Shown here in pieces: positions 38,601 through 49,234 of a stretch of 64,000 bases of DNA. The DNA is from Sedimenticola selenatireducens DSM 17993 (GTDB taxonomy: Bacteria; Pseudomonadota; Gammaproteobacteria; Chromatiales; Chromatiaceae). Location of the stretch: positions 120,907-184,906 of the forward strand of contig NZ_ATZE01000013.1 in assembly GCF_000428045.1 (NCBI RefSeq), written 5' to 3'. Position numbers and translations under genes: made by a program. Position 1 is the stretch's first letter. Each line of letters starts with the position of its first letter. The notes below the pieces were generated by a model, which was not told the DNA's origin, ran no database searches, and saw only the letters and a program-made list of their open reading frames with translations.

Positions 38601-39272
38601 ATGCCATTGACATTCGCCTTCGATGTATATGGAACCCTGATCGATACCGCCGGCATCACCCAGAGCCTGAACCGGCTGGTAGGAGACCAGGCGTCTCTGT
38701 TTTCCAGCCGCTGGCGCGACAAGCAGCTGGAGTACTCGTTCCGCCGCGGGCTGATGCGGGACTATGTGGACTTTTCCGTCTGTACCCGACAGGCGCTGAA
38801 GTATACCTCGGCACAACTGGAGTTGCCGATCAGCGACGCGGCGGCACAGACATTACTGGACGAGTACCGGCGCTTGCCCGCATTCCCGGATGTCCCGACG
38901 GCCCTGGAGCAACTCAAGTCCGCCGGTCACCGCCTCTATGCCTTCTCCAACGGCCTGCCGGATGACCTGGAGGCGCTACTCGACTCCGCCGGCATCCGCC
39001 ACGCCTTTATCGATATCATCAGCGTCCATGAGATCCGCACCTTCAAGCCGGATCCGGCGGTTTATCGCCATTTCCTGGCCAGAAGCAGTGCCACAGCCGA
39101 CAACAGCTGCCTGGTCTCCAGCAACCCGTTCGATCTATTGGGCGGGATGGCAGTCTCCATGCGCACGGCATGGATCAGGCGCAGCAGTGCCAATCATTTT
39201 GACCCCTGGGACAGGCAACCGGACCTGACCCTCACATCGCTGACTGAACTACAACAGGCTTTCAACGGGTAA
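38601..39272 (+). CDS. Haloacid dehalogenase type II-like hydrolase
   Basis: A 223-aa HAD-superfamily hydrolase of the L-2-haloacid dehalogenase type. The nucleophile is in FDVYGTLID (Asp8), where the Y-G-T-L form is characteristic of type II haloacid dehalogenases. Motif II is FSNGLPDD, motif III the lysine of TFKPDPAVY, and motif IV VSSNPFDLLGG. The SSNPFD form is again dehalogenase-like. It may act on halogenated acids or on phosphorylated metabolites; the sequence does not decide. It diverges from polA. Confidence 0.88.
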   Translation: MPLTFAFDVYGTLIDTAGITQSLNRLVGDQASLFSSRWRDKQLEYSFRRGLMRDYVDFSVCTRQALKYTSAQLELPISDAAAQTLLDEYRRLPAFPDVPTALEQLKSAGHRLYAFSNGLPDDLEALLDSAGIRHAFIDIISVHEIRTFKPDPAVYRHFLARSSATADNSCLVSSNPFDLLGGMAVSMRTAWIRRSSANHFDPWDRQPDLTLTSLTELQQAFNG

Positions 39273-39287
39273 CAAGGCATCGCCAGG

Positions 39288-41939
39288 ATGGAACGGACCG
39301 CCGAGACCATGAACCAGGAAGTGAACAGAAACATCCGCATCCCCCCCTGGCTGATCTACGGCCTGGTCTATTTCCTCGCGGCGCAGATCAGCCTGCTGTT
39401 TACTTCACTGGAAGGCAACGTTTCCCCAATCTGGTTTGCCTCGGGCATCGCCCTCGGCGGCATCCTCCTCCACGGTTATGCGGTACTCCCCGGCATCCTG
39501 CTGGGCGCGCTGGCCACTGCGCTGCTGAATGATCATAGCTGGATGGTAAGCGGTGGTTTGTCCATCGGCATTCTGTTGGAAGCGATCATCGGTTACTGGC
39601 TGATGGTCCAGTTTTCCGCCCCCCGTAAACTGCTCATCAAACCGGTACACTTCGCCCGCTTCCTGCTGTTCTGCGTGGCCATTGCCCCGTTGTTCAGCGC
39701 CATTATCGGTAGTCTTATACTGTGGCGTACCGGCACCCTTTCCACCGCCACTCTTCCCAGCTCCATCGGGACCTGGTGGGTGGGCGACTCGGTCGGCATA
39801 CTGATCCTGACTCCGCTACTGATGACCTGGCGGTCACAGCACGTGGCAGGCACAACACGCCCGGTTGTTGAATGGCTCGCTCTGGCTATCGCCACGTTGC
39901 TGGTTTGTGGGCTGTTGTTCGGGGGCTATCTGCCCGAGCATCTGCAGCACTCACCCATCACTTTTATGCTGGCACCGCTGGTGGTCTGGTGTGTCCTGCG
40001 ATTCGACATTCGCACCACCTCGCTGCTCACCCTGTTTATGGCCGTGTCCGCACTCGCCGGCACCACCCTGGGCTACGGCCCGTTCAGCGGCGGCGAGGAC
40101 CGCTTCGCAGTGGTGTTTCTACAGATCTACTTCGGCACCATCTGCGCCACGGCACTGATCGGCAAGGTCATTCTGGATGAACGCCAAATCAGCCAGCATG
40201 AACTGAAGCTGGCGGCCAAGGTGATTCAGCACTCACCCGATGCCATTGTCGTTACCGACAAGGACGGACGCATAGTCTCAGCCAACCCGGCGTTCATTAA
40301 CAACACCGGTTATTCCCCGGGCGAGCTGCTGGGCAAGAACATCAGCCTGCTGGATTCCGGTTATCACGACAGCCGCTTCTTTACGGATATGTGGAATCAC
40401 ATCAATCAGCAGGGCGAATGGTCGGGAGAGATCTGGAACAGGAACAAGAGCGGCACCATCCTGCCCGAATGGCTCAACATTATCGCCCTGGAAAACGGTG
40501 ACAATAAGCCCGGGCACTATCTCGGTATCTATTCCGACGTGGCACGCCAACAACAAGTGATGGACCGCATTCACCGGTTGGCCTATTACGACATACTGAC
40601 CAAGCTGCCCAACCGTCAACTGTTCAATGACCGGTTGGATCAGGCATTGAAATATGCCGGACGCAACAACCAGTTGCTTGGCCTGCTGTTTATCGATCTT
40701 GACCGGTTCAAGAATATCAATGACACCCTGGGACACTCCAGCGGCGACAAGGCCCTGGCCCTGGCCGCCAAGCGCATGCAGGAGTGCGTCCGCCAGACCG
40801 ACACCCTGGCCCGCCTGGGTGGAGATGAATTCACCGTGATACTGCAGGACGTCAACGAAGATTTTGATACGGTGCTGGTAGCCGAGAAGATCCTGCAGGT
40901 TTTCAAATCCCCAATCCAGCTGGACCAGCATGAGCTCTATCTCACCCCCAGTATCGGTATCGCCCTGTTCCCGGATAATGGCTCCACGGTGGATGATCTG
41001 ATCAAATTCGCCGACACCGCCATGTACCGGGCCAAGGAGCTGGGAGGCAATAACTATCAGCTGTTTGACTCCAACATGAGTGAGCCATTCCACTGGAATC
41101 TGGAGGTGGAGACCGCCCTGCGGCGAGCCATCGAAAACAGCGCCCTCAAGCTGCTGTATCAACCCCAGTTCGACCTGCACACCGGCGCTATCGTCGGTCT
41201 GGAGGGACTGGCCCGCTGGAATGACCCGGAGCTGGGCATAATCTCACCCGGTACCTTTATCCGGGTGGCGGAAAATACCGGACTGATTCACCAGCTCGGG
41301 GAGCAGGTATTGACTATCGCCACCCAACAGGCGATTCAATGGGGCAAGCAGGGGATCACCGGGCTGCGCATCTCGGTCAACGTATCGACCCTGCAGCTGA
41401 AGCAGCAGGAGTTTTTTGACCGGGTCAAGGCAATCACCGGGTGTTGTAGGAACTGCGGCAACAGTATCGAGCTGGAGATCACCGAGACCAGTCTGATGGA
41501 GAACGCCGAATTCATGGAGGAGGTACTGGTCAGGCTCGCCGATATCGGGCTGGAAGTGGCGGTGGATGACTTCGGTACCGGCTACTCCTCGCTGAGTTAT
41601 CTGAAACGGCTGCCAATCGACCTGCTGAAAATCGACCAGTCGTTCGTGCGCGATCTGCCAAGCAACAGCAACGACACCGCCATCTGCCGGGCCATTATTG
41701 CCATGGCCCACAGTCTCAATCTGCGGGTACTGGCTGAAGGGGTGGAGACCGAGGAACAGATGCAGTTCCTGCGCAAGGAAAACTGTGACGAAATGCAGGG
41801 CTTCCTCTACAGCAAGCCGATCTCCGCTGATGAGATATCAGAAATGATCCGCCAGGGTTTCTGGCATACCAGCGTCACCCAGGACGACATTTCGTCGACT
41901 CAACCGAAACGTCCCGCCCCCCCGCGAAACAGTACCTGA
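39288..41939 (+). CDS. MASE1-PAS-GGDEF-EAL cyclic-di-GMP protein
   Basis: An 883-aa membrane sensor with both cyclic-di-GMP domains. About residues 15-300 form a MASE1-type domain of roughly eight transmembrane helices (NVSPIWFASGIALGG is typical). A PAS domain follows (SPDAIVVTDKDGRIVSANPA, about 310-420). The GGDEF domain has an intact active site (RLGGDEF, about residue 512) and an inhibitory RxxD five residues earlier (RQTD). The EAL domain reads EGL instead of EAL but keeps the catalytic set: SVNVS, EITE, DDFGTGYSSL, KIDQSFV, EGVET and the QGF glutamine. Both cyclase and phosphodiesterase activity are therefore plausible, the latter more so in GGDEF-EAL hybrids. It ends 20 bases from convergent speA. 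Confidence 0.93.
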   Translation: MERTAETMNQEVNRNIRIPPWLIYGLVYFLAAQISLLFTSLEGNVSPIWFASGIALGGILLHGYAVLPGILLGALATALLNDHSWMVSGGLSIGILLEAIIGYWLMVQFSAPRKLLIKPVHFARFLLFCVAIAPLFSAIIGSLILWRTGTLSTATLPSSIGTWWVGDSVGILILTPLLMTWRSQHVAGTTRPVVEWLALAIATLLVCGLLFGGYLPEHLQHSPITFMLAPLVVWCVLRFDIRTTSLLTLFMAVSALAGTTLGYGPFSGGEDRFAVVFLQIYFGTICATALIGKVILDERQISQHELKLAAKVIQHSPDAIVVTDKDGRIVSANPAFINNTGYSPGELLGKNISLLDSGYHDSRFFTDMWNHINQQGEWSGEIWNRNKSGTILPEWLNIIALENGDNKPGHYLGIYSDVARQQQVMDRIHRLAYYDILTKLPNRQLFNDRLDQALKYAGRNNQLLGLLFIDLDRFKNINDTLGHSSGDKALALAAKRMQECVRQTDTLARLGGDEFTVILQDVNEDFDTVLVAEKILQVFKSPIQLDQHELYLTPSIGIALFPDNGSTVDDLIKFADTAMYRAKELGGNNYQLFDSNMSEPFHWNLEVETALRRAIENSALKLLYQPQFDLHTGAIVGLEGLARWNDPELGIISPGTFIRVAENTGLIHQLGEQVLTIATQQAIQWGKQGITGLRISVNVSTLQLKQQEFFDRVKAITGCCRNCGNSIELEITETSLMENAEFMEEVLVRLADIGLEVAVDDFGTGYSSLSYLKRLPIDLLKIDQSFVRDLPSNSNDTAICRAIIAMAHSLNLRVLAEGVETEEQMQFLRKENCDEMQGFLYSKPISADEISEMIRQGFWHTSVTQDDISSTQPKRPAPPRNST

Positions 41940-41959
41940 GGTGACACCAACACCCGGAA

Positions 41960-43837
41960 TCACTCCTCGAAGTAGGTATAACCGTGCAGGCCGGCCTCCA
42001 GTTCACTGAACAGGGATTCCGTCTCTTCGTTGCCAAGCCCCGCTGCGGCCATCTTCTCCCGGTACTTCTCCAGCATCACCTCGGGTGAGAAATGGACATA
42101 ACGCAACAGCTCGTCGACGGAGTCACCCTGCTCCGGCTGGGTCAGCTGATAACCGCCTTTCTCATCCAGCTCCAGATTCACGGCGTCGGTATCACCGAAC
42201 AGGTTGTGCATATCGCCCAGGATCTCCTGATAGGCCCCGACCAGGAAGATACCCAGCAGATAGGGCTCGCTGGGGATCAGGTGATGCACCGGCAGGGTGC
42301 TCTCCACGCCATCCTGGTCGACATAGTTCTCGATACAGCCATCCGAGTCACAGGTCAGGTCGTGCAGGACGGCGCTGCGCTTCGGCTCCTCGTTCAGGCG
42401 ATGCAGCGGCATCACCGGGAACACCTGGTCGATTGCCCAGACGTCCGGTAGCGACTGAAACAGGGAGAAGTTACAGAACAACCGGTCGGAGAGCTGCTCG
42501 CGCAACTGGTCCAGCAGTTCACGGTGACGGCGCGAACTGCTGCTCAGGCGCGGCATCAACTGGCTGCAGATGGTGTTGAATATCCCCTCGGCGAGAGCCC
42601 GCTGCTCCAGATCCAGCACACCTCTCTCGAACATGTCGTGCGCCTCTTCCAGCCCATGACGTGCCTCCTGGTAGAGTTCAGAGACCGAGTAGTCATCCAG
42701 CCCCACCAGTTCGGCCAGCGAACAGAGCACTTCCGGTGCATCCGCCGGCAAATTGATCTTGTCCAGGGTCTCCGGCGAGGGGTCGCTGTCAATCACGTTC
42801 ACCATCAGCATGGCGTGATGCGCCGTCATGGCGCGGCCGGACTCGCTGAAGATATTGGGGTGCGGCAGCTCCTGCTCACCACAGATGCGCGCTATAGCCT
42901 TCACTACCTCACGCGCATAACTTTCCATACTGTAATTCATAGAGCAGTCGTGTCGTGAGCTGGTCCCCTCATAATCCACGCCCAGGCCGCCGCCCACATC
43001 GACCACCTTGATCGAAGCGCCGAGACGGTGCAGTTCACCGAAAAACCGCGCCACCTCGCCCATGCCACGGCGGATATCCCGCAGATTGGGAATCTGTGAA
43101 CCGATATGGGAGTGCAGCAGCTGCAGCCGGTCCAGCTTGCCCACCGAGTCGAGCCGTTTGACCAGTTTCAGAACCTGCATGGCGGTGAGGCCGAATTTTG
43201 ATTTCTGGCCACCCGAGTCCTGCCAATAACCAGTGCCGGATGATGAGAGCCGCACCCGCACACCCAACAGCGGCTCCACGCCCAGCTCCTCGGCTGCCGC
43301 CAGCACCAGCTCCAGCTCGGAGAGTTTCTCAATAACGATATAGACCCGGTGTCCCAGCTTGAGACCGATCAGGGCGAGGCGGATATACTCGCTGTCCTTG
43401 TAGCCGTTACAGACGATCACCCCGCCCAGCGGGGCATGCGCCAGCACTGCCGACAGCTCCGGCTTACTGCCGGCCTCCAGCCCGACACTCCCCTCCTCCT
43501 TGGCCAACACCTCTTCCACCACGCTGCGCTGCTGGTTGACCTTGATCGGGTAGATGGCCATGTAGTGTCCGGTGAAATCGAACTCATCCATGGCGCTGGC
43601 AAATGCACCGCACAGAGCCGACACCCGTTCGTGCAGAATATCGGTAAAGCGCACCAGTACCGGCCACGACAACCCCGTCTTCTTCACTTCATGGGCCAGT
43701 CGGTAGAGATCAATCTCAACATCACCGGAGCGGATCGGCCGGGCCACTACATGCCCCTGCTCGTTGATACCGAAGAATCCGTCCCCCCAGCGGTGGATGC
43801 CATAATCTTGGGGAACGATGTGTATCTTGTGTTTCAT
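41960..43837 (-). CDS. speA: Biosynthetic arginine decarboxylase
   Basis: SpeA converts arginine to agmatine, the first step of the agmatine route to putrescine, with PLP and magnesium. The 625-aa protein (E. coli 658) has the PLP-lysine motif IKVNQQRSVVEE, the cofactor-binding glycines VDVGGGLGVDYEGT and the C-terminal substrate region with FSLFQSLPDVWAIDQ. speB (agmatinase) is not adjacent. The 5' gap of about 120 bases to the DUF4124 gene probably carries its promoter, not defined here. Confidence 0.96.
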   Translation of the reverse strand: MKHKIHIVPQDYGIHRWGDGFFGINEQGHVVARPIRSGDVEIDLYRLAHEVKKTGLSWPVLVRFTDILHERVSALCGAFASAMDEFDFTGHYMAIYPIKVNQQRSVVEEVLAKEEGSVGLEAGSKPELSAVLAHAPLGGVIVCNGYKDSEYIRLALIGLKLGHRVYIVIEKLSELELVLAAAEELGVEPLLGVRVRLSSSGTGYWQDSGGQKSKFGLTAMQVLKLVKRLDSVGKLDRLQLLHSHIGSQIPNLRDIRRGMGEVARFFGELHRLGASIKVVDVGGGLGVDYEGTSSRHDCSMNYSMESYAREVVKAIARICGEQELPHPNIFSESGRAMTAHHAMLMVNVIDSDPSPETLDKINLPADAPEVLCSLAELVGLDDYSVSELYQEARHGLEEAHDMFERGVLDLEQRALAEGIFNTICSQLMPRLSSSSRRHRELLDQLREQLSDRLFCNFSLFQSLPDVWAIDQVFPVMPLHRLNEEPKRSAVLHDLTCDSDGCIENYVDQDGVESTLPVHHLIPSEPYLLGIFLVGAYQEILGDMHNLFGDTDAVNLELDEKGGYQLTQPEQGDSVDELLRYVHFSPEVMLEKYREKMAAAGLGNEETESLFSELEAGLHGYTYFEE

Positions 43838-43960
43838 AGGTAGGCTACGTGGCGGCGAAAAGATGGGCGTATGATAACCGATCAGGACGGATGATATAGA
43901 GACATCATATAAGGAAATAGTAAAAAACCTGTCCGCCGGTCAGGATTTGGATGGGCGGAA

Positions 43961-44437
43961 TCAGTCACCTTGGCGACAGTTCCTTTTTACCTCGTCCCGC
44001 GCCCTCCGCAGGGAGGCGCGAAACTCCTCGTCCGAAAGATAACGGCGCGACCCGTCCGGCTGCAACTCATACAGTCCGGCCGCGGTCTCGTATTCCCGCA
44101 CGCGGTCTTTCGCCCTGGCGCAGGCCATCTTGCGCCTGGCCTCTTCCGCAACCCGTTGCTCCCGCGCCTGCCGTTTCTCCTCGCGCTCTTCCCGGTAGGC
44201 GTCCAGCATCTTCTGTCGCAACTCCCGCCTCTGCTGGTCACTCATCGGCGCACCGGCCTCATCCGGCACCGGTTGCTGCCTGATCTGCACCTGCTCGGCA
44301 GACCGGTCTGGCGGGGGCCGGTCGCCGAACTGGGTACGGCCATCCGCATCGACCCAGCGATACACCGCCGCATGGGCTGAATCCAGCCACACGACGCTCA
44401 TCAGCAGTAACAGCAGAAAGATAGCTCGCCGGTTCAT
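43961..44437 (-). CDS. Secreted DUF4124 protein, short form
   Basis: A 158-aa exported protein. Residues 1-23 are a signal peptide (MNRRAIFLLLLLMSVVWLDS then AHA). The DUF4124 motif AVYRWVDADGRTQFGDRPP follows. The rest is very basic and charged, probably helical (QMLDAYREEREEKRQAREQR-like), with single cysteines in KMACARAK and KRNC. The start at 44437 is chosen because the signal peptide begins there; the frame is open further upstream. Its neighbour upstream on the same strand is a diguanylate cyclase gene 43 bases away, so co-transcription is likely. Function unknown. The related 333-aa protein at 657-1658 shares only the N-terminal domain. Confidence 0.85.
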   Translation of the reverse strand: MNRRAIFLLLLLMSVVWLDSAHAAVYRWVDADGRTQFGDRPPPDRSAEQVQIRQQPVPDEAGAPMSDQQRRELRQKMLDAYREEREEKRQAREQRVAEEARRKMACARAKDRVREYETAAGLYELQPDGSRRYLSDEEFRASLRRARDEVKRNCRQGD

Positions 44438-44480
44438 CCCTGACAGCGCCTCATCGTGCGATCCATTTTCAGCCTGCCGC

Positions 44481-45161
44481 TTAATCGGGCCCATAGAGCG
44501 CGGCCTTCTCATCGGCACCCACCTGCCCCTTGGGCTTCATGCTCTCCAGGTCAGGATGGGCCACCCGGTTACGCCCCTGGGTCTTGGCCACATAGAGCAG
44601 GGCGTCCACTTGCTTCACAAAAGAGTCCGCAGACAAATTGCTGCTGCGCTGGTAGACGCTCACGCCCATGCTGGCAGTTACCAGCAGGGGCTTCTCTTCC
44701 AGCATCACCGGAGTCTCCTCAATAGCCGTCCGCAGCCGCTCGGCCGCATTGACCGCCCGGGGCAGTGGCGTACCCGGCAGGATCAGGGCAAACTCCTCAC
44801 CACCATAGCGACACGGAATATCAATCTTGCGCAACAGGGTAACCATCAGTTCCCCCACATGGCGCAGGACCCGATTCCCCGCCTCGTGGCCCCAGGTGTC
44901 ATTGACCCGCTTGAAGTGATCGAGATCGAGCATGATCAAGGCCGTCGGCTGACCGGTGCGGTGTGTTCGCTCCAGTTCCTGCTCCAGCGCCTGGGAAAAA
45001 TGGCGATAATTGAACAACCGCGTCATTGGATCGGTCAGCACCAGATCCGCAAGCGTCTCCACTTCTTCACGCAGCGCCATCAGGGAATCAATATGCTCAC
45101 AGCGGGGCTCGCCAACGGGACATTGCGGTTTTTTATGGTCTTTATCGCGCATGCAAATCAT
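44481..45161 (-). CDS. Diguanylate cyclase (GGDEF, soluble)
   Basis: A 226-aa cytoplasmic cyclase that makes cyclic-di-GMP from two GTP. After a short N-terminal part with three cysteines and a histidine near residues 14-24 (QCPVGEPRCEH), a helix leads into the GGDEF domain. That domain has TDPMTRLFNYRHF, the metal residue in MLDLDHFKRVND and the active site YGGEEF. The inhibitory I-site RxxD is present five residues before it (RKID). No transmembrane helix is visible. The cysteine-rich N-terminus might bind metal or sense redox, which is speculation. An alternative start lies three codons in. Confidence 0.9.
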   Translation of the reverse strand: MICMRDKDHKKPQCPVGEPRCEHIDSLMALREEVETLADLVLTDPMTRLFNYRHFSQALEQELERTHRTGQPTALIMLDLDHFKRVNDTWGHEAGNRVLRHVGELMVTLLRKIDIPCRYGGEEFALILPGTPLPRAVNAAERLRTAIEETPVMLEEKPLLVTASMGVSVYQRSSNLSADSFVKQVDALLYVAKTQGRNRVAHPDLESMKPKGQVGADEKAALYGPD

Positions 45162-45291
45162 AACAGTGGATCCGTGGAAACACTGATTCTACGGATTAGG
45201 CGGCCAAGTTGCAGCATTTAACCACAGGTCCGTCAGAATATGCCCCTTACTTCCCACGACCATGCGGTTGTCCGCGAACCTCCCCAATCAC

Positions 45292-45318
45292 AAAAAAGGG
45301 GCGCCACATGGGCGCCCC
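45292..45318 (-). terminator. Intrinsic terminator of glnK-amtB
   Basis: On the minus strand GGGGCGCC-CATGT-GGCGCCCC (45318-45298) is followed by six T residues (45297-45292). It lies 24 bases after the amtB stop. Confidence 0.92.
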
Positions 45319-45341
45319 AAACATCGCATTGAGCTCGTGAC

Positions 45342-46619
45342 TCAGATACCGGAGCCGCGTGACCCGACAAACTCGGGGTAGGCTTCAAGCCCACACTCGC
45401 TGAGATCCACACCGTTGTACTCCTCCTCCTCAGAGACCCGAATACCGACAGTCATTTTAAGAACCAGCCAGACCAGGAAGCTGGCCACAAAGGTCCAGCC
45501 GAAGATCACCAGCAGACCGGTAATCTGGGCGCCAAAAGAGGCGTCGCTATTGGAGAAAGGAACAGCCAGCAGACCCCACATGCCCACCACCCCGTGGACC
45601 GAGATGGCACCGACCGGATCATCGATCTTCAGCTTGTCCAGCGACAGGATGGCAAACACGACCAGCACGCCGCCAACCATACCCACCGCCGTGGCCCAGA
45701 CAGGACTGGGAGCCAACGGCTCGGCGGTAATCGCCACCAGACCAGCCAGCGCGCCGTTCAGGGTCATGGTCAGATCGGCCTTGCCGAAGATGGCGCGCGC
45801 CGTCAGCAGGGCCGCCACCACACCACCGGCCGCCGCGGCATTGGTATTCACGAACACCGCCGCCACCGCATTTGCCTCACCCACGTTGGAGAGCACCAGC
45901 TCCGAGCCGCCGTTGAAACCGAACCAGCCCATCCAGAGGATAAAGGTGCCCAGGGTCGCCATCGGCATATTGGCACCGGGGATCGCCCGGATCTGCCCGT
46001 CGGGTCCGTACTTGCCCTTGCGCGCACCGAGCAGAAGCACACCCGCCAGCGCGGCGGAGGCACCCGCCAGGTGAACCACGCCCGAACCGGCGAAATCCTG
46101 GAAGCCGAGTGCGTCGAGGAAACCACCGCCCCACTTCCAGTAGCCCTGCATCGGGTAGATAAAGCCGGTCATCACCACGGCAAACAGCAGGAAGCTCCAG
46201 AGCTTCATACGCTCGGCCACGGCACCGGAGACGATGGACATGGCGGTCGCCACAAACACCACCTGGAAAAAGAAATCGGACATGCCGGAGTAGTAATCCC
46301 CGTCATACCAGCCATCCGCACCCTGCTTCAGGACCGCGCCGGCATCGTTATCACCACCAAACATAAACGACAGGTCAAAGGCGGGAATCACCCCGTTACC
46401 CCCTTCCGGGTACATGATGCCGTAGCCCATCAGCATGTACATGATGGAGGCGATGGCAAACAGCGCGACGTTTTTGGTCAGGATTTCGGCGGTGTTCTTG
46501 GCCCGCACCAAACCCGCCTCCAGCATGGCGAACCCTGCCGCCATCCACATCACCAACGCACCGGATACCAGAAAGTAGAAGGTATCGAGGGCGTAGCGAA
46601 GATTGAGTATCTCTTCCAT
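45342..46619 (-). CDS. amtB: Ammonium transporter AmtB
   Basis: AmtB is an inner-membrane trimeric channel for ammonium, opened or blocked by GlnK. The 425-aa protein has eleven predicted membrane helices. The twin pore histidines are in VVHLAGASAAL and SVHGVVGMWGLL. There is no long N-terminal signal peptide; it starts MEEILNLRYALDTFYF. It lies 38 bases after glnK in the conserved glnK-amtB operon, here behind a sigma-54 promoter, so it should be induced in nitrogen limitation. Confidence 0.96.
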   Translation of the reverse strand: MEEILNLRYALDTFYFLVSGALVMWMAAGFAMLEAGLVRAKNTAEILTKNVALFAIASIMYMLMGYGIMYPEGGNGVIPAFDLSFMFGGDNDAGAVLKQGADGWYDGDYYSGMSDFFFQVVFVATAMSIVSGAVAERMKLWSFLLFAVVMTGFIYPMQGYWKWGGGFLDALGFQDFAGSGVVHLAGASAALAGVLLLGARKGKYGPDGQIRAIPGANMPMATLGTFILWMGWFGFNGGSELVLSNVGEANAVAAVFVNTNAAAAGGVVAALLTARAIFGKADLTMTLNGALAGLVAITAEPLAPSPVWATAVGMVGGVLVVFAILSLDKLKIDDPVGAISVHGVVGMWGLLAVPFSNSDASFGAQITGLLVIFGWTFVASFLVWLVLKMTVGIRVSEEEEYNGVDLSECGLEAYPEFVGSRGSGI

Positions 46620-46657
46620 AACATTAACCTCTAAGTTATTAAACGGATCGATTGGCT

Positions 46658-46996
46658 TCAGAGTGCATCCGGACCGGTTTCACCGGTGCGAATACGCACC
46701 ACCTGCTCCAGGCTCGAGACGAAAATCTTGCCGTCACCGATCTTGCCGGTTTTGGCCGCCTCGCTGATCGCCTCGATCACCTGATCCAGCTTGTCTGCGG
46801 CGATTGCCACATCCACCCGAATCTTGGGCAGAAAATCGACCACATACTCGGCGCCGCGATAGAGTTCTGTGTGACCTTTCTGACGACCGAATCCCTTCAC
46901 TTCAACGACGGTGATACCGGACACGCCGATTTCGGAAAGCGCTTCGCGTACGTCATCCAGCTTGAAGGGCTTGATGATTGCAGAAACCAGTTTCAT
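46658..46996 (-). CDS. glnK: Nitrogen regulatory protein PII (GlnK)
   Basis: PII proteins sense 2-oxoglutarate, ATP/ADP and, by uridylylation, glutamine. The 112-aa protein has the uridylylation tyrosine Tyr51 in the T-loop ([10 protein letters not shown]), the B-loop [10 protein letters not shown] and the C-terminal RIRTGETG. Linkage to amtB makes it the GlnK paralogue, which docks on AmtB and closes the channel when nitrogen is plentiful. It is the first gene after the sigma-54 promoter and NtrC sites. Confidence 0.96.
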   Translation of the reverse strand: MKLVSAIIKPFKLDDVREALSEIGVSGITVVEVKGFGRQKGHTELYRGAEYVVDFLPKIRVDVAIAADKLDQVIEAISEAAKTGKIGDGKIFVSSLEQVVRIRTGETGPDAL

Positions 46997-47079
46997 TACA
47001 TGTTCTCCTGCTGCTAATTAAGATGGTTAGCCATTCTGGTGAATGGACCGGAAGCTCCAGTCCGGCTTGCCCTCTTATT

Positions 47080-47095
47080 TGCAGCTCCCGTGCCA
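47080..47095 (-). promoter_or_regulatory. Sigma-54 (RpoN) promoter of glnK-amtB
   Basis: Minus-strand TGGCACGGGAGCTGCA matches TGGCACG-N4-TTGCA at 11 of the 12 defined positions; the -24 GG and -12 GC are exactly spaced. The predicted start is near 47068, about 70 bases before glnK. Confidence 0.85.
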
Positions 47096-47160
47096 ACAGG
47101 ACTTTTTCATTTATAATCAATTAATTAACCAACACACAGGGACAGGGATATAAAAACCTG

Positions 47161-47206
47161 TGCACCAACAGGATGCTGCATCAGATATACGCACCAATAT
47201 GGTGCA
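47161..47206 (-). promoter_or_regulatory. NtrC enhancer sites upstream of glnK
   Basis: GCACCA-ATA-TGGTGC at 47191-47205 is a perfect palindrome of the NtrC consensus (TGCACCA-N3-TGGTGCA), and base 47206 adds a further A. A weaker site, TGCACCAACAGGATGCT, is at 47161-47177. They lie about 70-135 bases upstream of the sigma-54 promoter start, the usual place for NtrC enhancers. Confidence 0.82.
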
Positions 47207-47284
47207 GACAAAAACTGCCGGCACGCGCCCGCTTCGCAGTCTGCGGGACTGGACAACCGCGCCCACCCCCGTTATCTTGCGCCC

Positions 47285-47542
47285 ATGATTGATTCCAAGC
47301 TTTTAGACGATCTCGCCAAACGGGTGGCCGGCAGCGTCCCGGTCGGTCTGCAACTGCTGCAGGAAGATCTGCAGAAAAACCTGCGGTCAGCGCTGGAGGC
47401 GGGGCTCAGCCACCTGGAACTGGTCACCCGGGAAGAGTTCGAGATCCAGCGCGCCGTACTGTTGCGGACCCGGGAGAAGCTGGAAGGATTGGAACGTCGC
47501 ATTGCCGAACTGGAAGCGGATACCAGGCCATCTGCTGATTGA
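47285..47542 (+). CDS. ubiK: Ubiquinone biosynthesis accessory factor UbiK
   Basis: UbiK (YqiC, BMFP family) is a small coiled-coil protein that binds UbiJ and lipids and assists the soluble ubiquinone-synthesis complex. The 85-aa protein has the family pattern MIDSKLLDDLAKRV, a central amphipathic helix and a C-terminal coiled coil (FEIQRAVLLRTREKLEGLE). It diverges from glnK and precedes comM by 64 bases, as in many gammaproteobacteria (ubiK-comM). Confidence 0.93.
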   Translation: MIDSKLLDDLAKRVAGSVPVGLQLLQEDLQKNLRSALEAGLSHLELVTREEFEIQRAVLLRTREKLEGLERRIAELEADTRPSAD

Positions 47543-47606
47543 ACGCCCAATAACAACCATCGCCGTTCAGTGACGAGCGGCCCGACACGCACCATGGAAG
47601 GTGAAC

Positions 47607-49118
<1,512 letters not shown>

Positions 49119-49234
49119 ATGCAGCAGCTACACCGTCAAGCAGTAATAACCCTGCCGAACACAAACACAGGATTCTGACTACACTGATACTTTAAAGACC
49201 GGAAAATGTATCGATGTCTGGCGGGAGGTGTCGC

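Noticed and set aside
46658..46996. PII gene considered as glnB
   Set aside because: Direct linkage to amtB and the RpoN/NtrC promoter favour GlnK; sequence alone does not separate the two.
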